Shown piece by piece: positions 13,620-19,034 of a stretch of 19,034 bases of DNA. The notes under the pieces were generated by a model. It saw only the letters and a list, made by a program, of their open reading frames with translations, was not told where the DNA came from and searched no databases. Positions within the stretch are counted from its first letter, which is position 1, and each line of letters begins with the position of its first letter. The stretch comes from an uncultured Butyricicoccus sp. (lineage in GTDB: Bacteria; Bacillota; Clostridia; Oscillospirales; Butyricicoccaceae). The stretch lies in the NCBI GenBank assembly GCA_900547195.1, contig URFQ01000050.1:1-19034 (forward strand), read 5' to 3'. The position numbers and the translations under genes were made by a program.

Positions 13620-14126
13620 ATGAAGATTGATTTAAAGAAACTGAATGGCGTGTACGGCAGCAAGATTCCGTTTTCCGGGTCGGCCGACCTTTCCGGCGAA
13701 GAGCTGTACGGCGCGCATCCGTTCCAGCATCCGGCGCAGTATGAGGGCGAGATCGTAAACCATCTCGGCGTGCTCACATTGTCCGGTACAATCAAGGCGC
13801 TGTATTCCACCTGCTGCTCGCGCTGCTTAAAGCCGCTCGATGTGCTGCTCACGGCACAGGTCGAGACCGTGCTTTCCCGGGAGGGCTCGGAAGAGGACGA
13901 TGTGTTCGTCATCGAAGAGGACGCGGTCGAGGTCGAGGACGTGCTTGTCCCCGAGCTGCTGCTTCAGGTGCGTATGACCTATCTCTGCAAGGAAGACTGC
14001 AAGGGGCTTTGCCCGCATTGCGGTGTGGATCGCAACGTGCAGCAATGCTCGTGCGAGGCCAGGCAGATTGATCCGCGTCTTGCGGCGCTTGCCGCCCTGC
14101 TGGACGGGAAAAAGGATCAGGACTAG
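13620..14126 (+). CDS. yceD: YceD/DUF177 family protein
   Basis: This 168-residue protein belongs to the DUF177 (YceD) family, which is nearly always encoded beside rpmF, as here, and is linked to 23S rRNA accumulation. Cysteine signatures typical of the Firmicute form are present: C65-C66-x2-C69 in the middle, and a C-terminal cluster C123, C127, C131, C134, C143 and C145 with the wording DCKGLCPHCG. These probably bind zinc. An acidic stretch (about 80-105) separates the two clusters. GAGGTAGG just upstream supports ATG 13620. It heads an operon driven by a strong sigma-A-type promoter. The molecular activity of the family is not settled. Confidence 0.9.
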   Translation: MKIDLKKLNGVYGSKIPFSGSADLSGEELYGAHPFQHPAQYEGEIVNHLGVLTLSGTIKALYSTCCSRCLKPLDVLLTAQVETVLSREGSEEDDVFVIEEDAVEVEDVLVPELLLQVRMTYLCKEDCKGLCPHCGVDRNVQQCSCEARQIDPRLAALAALLDGKKDQD

Positions 14127-14166
14127 GTTGCAAAATAACAGAACATAGAGTAGGAGGTGTTACCAC

Positions 14167-14349
14167 ATGGCAGTACCTAAGAGAAAAACGTCCAAAGCGA
14201 GACGTGATAAGAGACGTAACTCCCACTGGAAGCTTTCGCTCCCCGGCATGGTAAAGTGCCCGAACTGCGGCGAGTTCATGCTTTCTCACAGAATGTGCAA
14301 GGCTTGCGGTCATTACAATGGCCGTGAGATTGTCAAGACTGAGGCGTAA
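14167..14349 (+). CDS. rpmF: 50S ribosomal protein L32 (zinc-ribbon form)
   Basis: The 60-residue protein is L32, a small component of the large subunit. It has the canonical N-terminus AVPKRKTSKARRDKRR and the zinc-binding (C+) ribbon with C31, C34, C44 and C47. Paralogue pairs of C+ and C- forms occur in some Firmicutes under zinc control; only this C+ copy is in the window. GGAGGTG about eight bases upstream gives the start. It follows yceD in the same operon, and a hairpin follows at 14365. Confidence 0.98.
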   Translation: MAVPKRKTSKARRDKRRNSHWKLSLPGMVKCPNCGEFMLSHRMCKACGHYNGREIVKTEA

Positions 14350-14364
14350 TCAATTTACAGAAGG

Positions 14365-14394
14365 ATAGGGGAAGCTCCGGCTTTCCCTATTTTC
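14365..14394 (+). terminator. Hairpin with short U-tract after rpmF
   Basis: ATAGGGGAAGC pairs with GCTTTCCCTAT (one G·T) around a short loop, followed by TTTTC. The tract is short and the next gene starts 23 bases later, so this is probably an attenuator that lets some transcripts through. Confidence 0.6.
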
Positions 14395-14416
14395 ATGTTC
14401 AGAGAGGAGGCGCGGG

Positions 14417-15718
14417 ATGGCGTCTAAAATCGTATCGGTCGACGCGGGTTCGCCCTGCGCGCGCGCGGGCATTGAAGCGGGGGAAACCCTGCTTAAAATT
14501 GACGGCGCGCCCATCCGGGACGTGCTCGACCTCAAGTTTTACAGCTATGACAGCCGGGTGACGCTGACGGTCGAAGGGGCGGACGGCGCAGTGCGTGAAG
14601 TGCGTGTGCGCAAGGCCGAAGGCCAGCCGCTTGGACTGAACTTCGAGCACTATCTGATGGACAAAATGAAGCGCTGCTCCAATCGATGCGTGTTTTGCTT
14701 CATTGACCAGTTGCCGAGGGGCATGCGTGAAACGTTGTATGTCAAGGATGATGACGCGCGTTTGTCCTTTCTGATGGGCAACTATATTTCCATGACCAAT
14801 TTGTCGGAGGAGGATGTGCAGCGCATTCTCCGCATGCACATCTCACCGATTAATATTTCGGTGCAGACTACGAACCCGGAATTGCGCGTCAAGATGCTGC
14901 AAAACCGCCGGGCGGGCGAAGCGCTTGCGCTGCTGCCGCGTTTTGCCGGGGCGGGGATCACGATGAACTGCCAGCTGGTGGTATGCGAGGGCCTGAACGA
15001 CGGTGAGGAATTGAAGCGCTCCCTGCACGACCTCGAAGCGTTATTCCCGGCGGTCAACAGCATTTCGGTGGTGCCGTTCGGGCAAACCCGTCACCGCGAA
15101 GGGCTGTATCCGCTTAAAGCCACGACGCCGGAGGGTGCGGCAAACATCCTTGATCTCGTGGAACCGTTTGCGGCAGCCTGCCTCGAAAAGCACGGCACCC
15201 GGCTGGCGTGGTGCGGTGACGAGCTGTATCTCAAGGCCGGACGTCCGTTGCCGGACGCGGACTATTACGAGGATTTCACCCAGTTTGAGAACGGCATCGG
15301 TATGTTGCCGCTGTTCTGTGAGGAATTCCGGTTGGCCCTGCCCGACTACGCGGGACGCACGCCGCGTCCGTTCACCATTGCGACCGGCAAAGCCGCCGGA
15401 CCGACGCTTGCAAAACTCATTGACGAAGCGCGGGCAGTGTGCGATAATTTGAGTGGTAAAGTGGTGGAAATCCGTAATGAATTTTTCGGCCACGGCGTAT
15501 CGGTCGCTGGCCTCATCACCGGCCAGGATCTGGCCGCACAGCTGGAAGGCAGGGATCTCGGGGAGCGTGTGCTCATTTCCGCCAACATGCTGCGCGACGG
15601 TGGGGATGTGTTCCTCGATGACACGACGCCCGCCGAGGTCAGCGCGCGCATCGGCGTGCCGGTTGTGCCGGTCGAAATTGACGGCGCCGACCTGCTGGCA
15701 AAAATTTTTGAGGAATAA
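14417..15718 (+). CDS. DUF512 protein with PDZ and radical-SAM-like domains
   Basis: The 433-residue protein starts with a PDZ-like segment (SPCARAGIEAGETLLKIDG, about 11-29). It continues with a radical-SAM-like core carrying the cysteine triad C87-x3-C91-x2-C94, and ends in a DUF512 domain (about 280-430). The CX3CX2C spacing is that of a 4Fe-4S S-adenosylmethionine enzyme. The substrate is not known for this family. GAGAGGAGG at 14402-14410 fixes the start. In many Clostridia this gene lies directly upstream of der, as here, suggesting a link with ribosome assembly or envelope growth, but that is context only. The C-terminal wording (ISANMLRDGGDVFLDD) is typical of the family. Confidence 0.9.
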   Translation: MASKIVSVDAGSPCARAGIEAGETLLKIDGAPIRDVLDLKFYSYDSRVTLTVEGADGAVREVRVRKAEGQPLGLNFEHYLMDKMKRCSNRCVFCFIDQLPRGMRETLYVKDDDARLSFLMGNYISMTNLSEEDVQRILRMHISPINISVQTTNPELRVKMLQNRRAGEALALLPRFAGAGITMNCQLVVCEGLNDGEELKRSLHDLEALFPAVNSISVVPFGQTRHREGLYPLKATTPEGAANILDLVEPFAAACLEKHGTRLAWCGDELYLKAGRPLPDADYYEDFTQFENGIGMLPLFCEEFRLALPDYAGRTPRPFTIATGKAAGPTLAKLIDEARAVCDNLSGKVVEIRNEFFGHGVSVAGLITGQDLAAQLEGRDLGERVLISANMLRDGGDVFLDDTTPAEVSARIGVPVVPVEIDGADLLAKIFEE

Positions 15719-15745
15719 CCCCGCTTTTAAAAAGGAGGTTCCATA

Positions 15746-17074
15746 ATGTCGAAACCTACTGTTGCGATCGTCGGCCGTCCGAATGTCGGCAAGTCGCAGC
15801 TGTTCAACCGGCTTGCAGGCAAGCGCCTGTCCATCGTGGAGGATACGCCGGGCGTCACCCGTGACCGTCTGTACGCGGACTGCGACTGGCGCGGCCGCAC
15901 ATTTTCCGTCATTGATACCGGCGGCATTGAGCCGAAGAACGACAACGAGATTCTGAAGTTCATGCGCTATCAGGCCGAAGCGGCCATCCATCACGCGGAC
16001 GTGATTATTTTCATCACCGACCTCAAGACCGGCGTGACCGCGTCGGATGAGGAGGTTGCTTCCATGCTCCAGCGCTCGGGCAAGCCGATCGTGCTGGCGG
16101 TCAACAAGTGCGACAAACCGGGCGCGCCCGATCCGAACATCTTTGAGTTCTATAACCTTGGCCTCGGTGACCCGCACGGTATTTCCGCGCTGCACGGCTA
16201 CGGCACCGGCGATCTGCTCGACGCGGTGTACGGGTATTTCCCGCCCGAGGAAGAAGGCGATGGAGAGGACGACCGCATCCGCATTGCCCTGATCGGCAAG
16301 CCAAATGTCGGCAAATCCAGCCTGCTCAACAAGGTGCTGGGCGAGGAGCGCGTCATCGTTTCAAATATGGCGGGCACCACACGCGACAGCGTGGACGCGG
16401 ATGTGGACAACCAATACGGCAAGTTTACCTTTATCGACACGGCGGGCATCCGCAAAAAGTCCAAGGTGGAAGAGAAGATTGAAAAGTTTTCGGTCATGCG
16501 TTCGCTCATGGCAGTCGAGCGCGCGGACGTCTGCGTCATTATGATCGATGCAACCGAGGGCGTAACCGAACAGGACACCAAGGTCGCGGGCGAAGCGCAC
16601 AATGCGGGCAAGGCCTGCATTGTGGTGGTCAACAAGTGGGATCTCGTCGAAAAAGACGGGAAGACCATGAAGGAATACACGCTCCGTGTGCGCGAAGGGC
16701 TGGCGTACATGCCCTATGCGCCGGTGCTGTTTATCTCCGCGCTGACCGGCCAGCGTGTGGAGAAACTGTACGACATGATCGCGCATGTTTACGAACAGAA
16801 CCACAAACGTATCCCGACCGGACAGCTCAACTCGATCCTCGCGGAAGCGACCGCACGTGTGCAGCCGCCTACGGATAAGGGCCGCCGTTTGAAGATCTAT
16901 TATGTCACGCAGGCCGGCGTGACGCCGCCGACGTTTGTCTTTTTCTGCAACGACGCCCGCCTATTCCATTTTTCTTATCAGCGTTATCTGGAAAACCAGA
17001 TTCGCGAGGTGTTTGACCTGACCGGCACGCCGGTGCGCATTGTGGTGCGCCAGCGCGGCGACAAGGATGATTAA
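15746..17074 (+). CDS. der: Ribosome-assembly GTPase Der (EngA)
   Basis: Der has two GTPase domains in tandem plus a KH-like C-terminal domain, and is needed for 50S subunit maturation. At 442 residues it is full length. Domain 1 has GRPNVGKS at 10-17, the EDTPGVTRDR switch, DTGG and NKCD. Domain 2 has GKPNVGKS at 184-191, TTRDS, DTAG and NKWD. The C-terminal KH-like part runs from about 350. One small oddity is Q18 after the first GKS, where Thr is common. AAAAGGAGG is well placed upstream. It lies 27 bases after the DUF512 gene and 20 bases before plsY, so all three are probably one transcript. Confidence 0.98.
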   Translation: MSKPTVAIVGRPNVGKSQLFNRLAGKRLSIVEDTPGVTRDRLYADCDWRGRTFSVIDTGGIEPKNDNEILKFMRYQAEAAIHHADVIIFITDLKTGVTASDEEVASMLQRSGKPIVLAVNKCDKPGAPDPNIFEFYNLGLGDPHGISALHGYGTGDLLDAVYGYFPPEEEGDGEDDRIRIALIGKPNVGKSSLLNKVLGEERVIVSNMAGTTRDSVDADVDNQYGKFTFIDTAGIRKKSKVEEKIEKFSVMRSLMAVERADVCVIMIDATEGVTEQDTKVAGEAHNAGKACIVVVNKWDLVEKDGKTMKEYTLRVREGLAYMPYAPVLFISALTGQRVEKLYDMIAHVYEQNHKRIPTGQLNSILAEATARVQPPTDKGRRLKIYYVTQAGVTPPTFVFFCNDARLFHFSYQRYLENQIREVFDLTGTPVRIVVRQRGDKDD

Positions 17075-17094
17075 CACGGAGAAGGGGGACAGCT

Positions 17095-17724
17095 ATGGGG
17101 GTATCTCATTTTTTCATTATTGCAGCCAGCGCGTATCTGCTTGGCTCGCTCAGCTTTGCCATTATTATCTGCAAACTGACGCTGGGTAAGGATATCCGTT
17201 TCTACGGCAGCGGAAACGCGGGGCTGACCAACGCCTATCGCACGATGGGCACGGGAAAGACGCTGCTCGTGCTGTTCGGCGACATCGCCAAGGCGGCCGC
17301 GGCACTCGCCATCGGCGGTGTGCTCGCCGGTATGATGGGCAAGCTGGTGGCCGGGATTTTCGTCATTCTTGGCCATGTGTTCCCAGTGTATTTCGGGTTC
17401 CGCGGGGGCAAAGGCGTGCTGGTCGGTGCGACCATGCTGGTATTTCTCGACTGGCGCATCTTTCTGGTGGCGCTCGTGCTGTTTGTAATCGCGGTGGCGC
17501 TCACCCGGTGGGTATCGCTCGGCTCCATTCTGGGCGCGATCAGCTTCCCAATCACCATGCAGATTTTTTATGGAGACGCGCGCCTGTCCGTCGTGGCGGC
17601 GCTGATGGCAGCCGCGGTGGTGTTTATGCACCGCTCCAACATCAAACGCATCCTTTCGGGCACGGAAAATCGGTTTTCGTTTCATTCCAAGCCGCAGATT
17701 CACGATGATGCGGATCAGAAATGA
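17095..17724 (+). CDS. plsY: Acyl-phosphate:glycerol-3-phosphate acyltransferase
   Basis: PlsY is an integral membrane enzyme that puts the first acyl chain on glycerol 3-phosphate, using acyl-phosphate, to begin phospholipid synthesis. The 209-residue protein has five or more hydrophobic segments and the three family motifs. Motif 1 is near the first loop (LGSLSFAIIICK, GSGNAGLTNAYRTMG). The glycine-rich motif 2 is FRGGKGVLVGATM. Motif 3 lies in the later loop beginning RWVSLGSILGA. The usual GSGNxGATN is here GSGNAGLTN, a mild variant. AGAAGGGGG upstream supports the start. It is followed by gpsA, which makes its substrate, so the pair forms a short pathway unit. Confidence 0.95.
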   Translation: MGVSHFFIIAASAYLLGSLSFAIIICKLTLGKDIRFYGSGNAGLTNAYRTMGTGKTLLVLFGDIAKAAAALAIGGVLAGMMGKLVAGIFVILGHVFPVYFGFRGGKGVLVGATMLVFLDWRIFLVALVLFVIAVALTRWVSLGSILGAISFPITMQIFYGDARLSVVAALMAAAVVFMHRSNIKRILSGTENRFSFHSKPQIHDDADQK

Positions 17725-17735
17725 GGGTATAAATC

Positions 17736-18749
17736 ATGAAAATCTTTGTTCTTGGCAGCGGCGGCTGGGGTTCGGCCTTGGCAATCCTGCTGCACAACAA
17801 CGGCCACTGCGTGACCATGTGGACCTTTTTCAAGGAAGAGTGCGAGCGCCTGCAAAAGGAGCGCGCCAATGAAAAGCTGCTGCCCGGCGTGAAAATCCCG
17901 GAGGGCATCGAGATCACGAACGATATGGCGGGCGCGGCTGCGGCTGATTTGGTCGTGATGGCGGTGCCGAGTTTCGCGGTCGCTTCGACTGCCGAAAGTC
18001 TTGCGGCGGTCCTGCCGGAGGGCGTTCCGGTCATCAACGTGGGCAAGGGTCTGGACGCCAAGCATGGCTACTGCCGCTTCTCCGAGACCATTGACCGCGC
18101 GATGGGCGGTAAAAACCCCATTGTGGCGCTGACCGGCCCGACCCACGCGGAAGAGGTTTCCCGCGGCATCCCGACCGCGATTGTTGCGGCTTCGGCCAGC
18201 CGCCAGGCAGCTGAATTGACGCAGGACGTGTTTATGAGCGATGTGTTCCGCGTTTACACCTCGCCGGATATCATCGGCGCGGAGCTGGGCGGCGCATTCA
18301 AGAACATCATCGCGCTCGGCGCAGGAATTTCGGACGGCCTTGGATTGGGGGATAATTCGAAGGCAGCGTTCATGACCCGCGGATTGACCGAGATTGCACG
18401 CCTTGGCGTGACGCTGGGCGCAAGGCAGGATACCTTTGCCGGGCTGTCCGGCGTGGGCGACCTGATCGTCACCTGCTGCTCCATGCATTCGCGCAATCGC
18501 CGCGCCGGCATCCTGATCGGCAAGGGCAAAAATGTGCAGGAGGCCATGGATGAGGTTGGCGCTGTGGTAGAGGGCTATTACGCGACCGAGGCCGGGTACA
18601 TGCTGGCGCAAAAGATGGGTGTTTCCATGCCGATTGTGGAAGCCATGTACCATGTCCTGTACGAGGGCGGCAGCGCCAAGGAGGCGATCAGCGTGCTGAT
18701 GGGCCGCGCGAAAACCCACGAAAGCGAAGAGGTTTGGCTGACCAACTAA
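17736..18749 (+). CDS. gpsA: Glycerol-3-phosphate dehydrogenase [NAD(P)+]
   Basis: GpsA reduces dihydroxyacetone phosphate to sn-glycerol 3-phosphate, the substrate of the adjacent plsY product. The 337-residue cytoplasmic enzyme has the Rossmann motif GSGGWGSALA from residue 7. It also has GPTHAEEV in the first domain, and the catalytic lysine K189 in AFKNIIALGAGISDG with NSKAAFMTRG downstream. GVGDLIVTC is present in the C-terminal domain. The usual GPSFA-type motif appears here as GPTHAEE, which is common in Firmicutes. The start lies 11 bases after the plsY stop, with GAGGGT overlapping that stop. A terminator follows, so it is the last gene of the operon that starts at yceD. Confidence 0.97.
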   Translation: MKIFVLGSGGWGSALAILLHNNGHCVTMWTFFKEECERLQKERANEKLLPGVKIPEGIEITNDMAGAAAADLVVMAVPSFAVASTAESLAAVLPEGVPVINVGKGLDAKHGYCRFSETIDRAMGGKNPIVALTGPTHAEEVSRGIPTAIVAASASRQAAELTQDVFMSDVFRVYTSPDIIGAELGGAFKNIIALGAGISDGLGLGDNSKAAFMTRGLTEIARLGVTLGARQDTFAGLSGVGDLIVTCCSMHSRNRRAGILIGKGKNVQEAMDEVGAVVEGYYATEAGYMLAQKMGVSMPIVEAMYHVLYEGGSAKEAISVLMGRAKTHESEEVWLTN

Positions 18750-18760
18750 ATTGTGCAGAG

Positions 18761-18784
18761 GGCGCCCCGCCGGGCGCCTTCTTT
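18761..18784 (+). terminator. Intrinsic terminator after gpsA
   Basis: GGCGCCC pairs with GGGCGCC around a four-base loop, followed by TTCTTT. It ends the yceD-to-gpsA transcription unit. Confidence 0.8.
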
Positions 18785-18853
18785 ATCTATGGATATTTTG
18801 CCTGTATGCAACAGCCTTCGCTCTTTGATCCGCCCCGGCGGTGCAAAAAAACC

Positions 18854-18882
18854 TCCACAGCGGATACGGAATATGGTATACT
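18854..18882 (+). promoter_or_regulatory. murB promoter
   Basis: TATACT at 18877-18882 with an upstream TGG (extended -10). TCCACA, 17 bases before it, matches 4 of 6 of the -35 consensus. Confidence 0.6.
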
Positions 18883-18920
18883 ATAACCTGAGGAAGAATC
18901 TTTTACGGAGGCATCATAGA

Positions 18921-19034
18921 ATGGACTATCGTTTGTTTTTTGAAAAAACGCAGCCATATAAAAAGGAACTCGGCCTGATCGAAGGCGAGCCGATGTACCG
19001 TCATACCACCTTCCAGATCGGCGGAGCCGCCGAG
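18921..19034 (+). CDS. murB: UDP-N-acetylenolpyruvoylglucosamine reductase, N-terminal part
   Basis: Only 38 residues are inside the window. The segment MYRHTTFQIGGAAE matches the start of the FAD-binding domain of MurB (usually …HTSFRIGGPAD…), which reduces the enolpyruvyl group to make UDP-MurNAc for peptidoglycan. ACGGAGG at 18905-18911 gives the start. The gene has its own promoter and continues past the right edge. The call rests on this short N-terminal motif. Confidence 0.85.
   Translation, partial: MDYRLFFEKTQPYKKELGLIEGEPMYRHTTFQIGGAAE

Noticed and set aside
15041..16195. 384-codon open frame on the minus strand
   Set aside because: It spans the 3' half of the DUF512 gene and the 5' half of der, both well supported. 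No ribosome binding site or recognisable domain.
17715..18719. 334-codon open frame on the minus strand
   Set aside because: Antisense shadow of gpsA; composition is rich in His, Arg and Ala without any motif.

Overview
The window reads as a piece of chromosome from a Clostridia-type Firmicute, probably a gut Oscillospiraceae or Butyricicoccaceae relative. This is inferred from gene content and order (rpsO-pnp; yceD-rpmF followed by a DUF512 protein, der, plsY and gpsA), strong GGAGG ribosome binding sites, several non-ATG starts, and GC-rich codon use in the housekeeping genes. No rRNA, tRNA, CRISPR array or insertion sequence was seen.

Layout. Positions 1-99 are the tail of an unidentified gene. 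Positions 158-2548 hold an alpha-phosphoglucomutase and a small membrane protein. Positions 2549-3112 are non-coding on the plus strand. They carry a candidate minus-strand small RNA (a promoter followed by two U-tract terminators) and then the rpsO promoter and leader. rpsO and pnp (3113-5671) follow, separated by an intrinsic terminator and a long, nearly perfect hairpin in the pnp leader. That hairpin recalls the RNase III/PNPase autoregulatory stem of E. coli pnp.

Positions 5820-12458 form an accessory block between the pnp terminator and the next housekeeping gene. It starts with a degenerate stretch that may contain a HicB-like antitoxin remnant. A strong promoter then precedes a signalling operon: a 62-residue helix-turn-helix protein, an OmpR-type response regulator and a sensor histidine kinase. 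A terminator hairpin separates this from a transport operon: a membrane-anchored FMN-binding protein, a large FtsX/MacB-type ABC permease and its ATPase. Three copies of TTAAGGTT, with helical-turn spacing, lie just upstream of the transport operon and are the best candidate binding site for the response regulator. The probable promoter core lies inside the terminator hairpin, so the hairpin would stop readthrough from the kinase gene without blocking locally started transcripts. The likely logic is an envelope-stress or antimicrobial-peptide sensor that switches on a transporter carrying an extracytoplasmic flavin domain. The substrate cannot be read from the sequence.

Positions 12459-19034 return to housekeeping. 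An RluA-family pseudouridine synthase on the minus strand diverges from a plus-strand operon: yceD, rpmF, a DUF512 PDZ/radical-SAM-like protein, der, plsY and gpsA. These serve ribosome assembly and phospholipid synthesis. After a terminator, a separate promoter starts murB, which runs off the window end.
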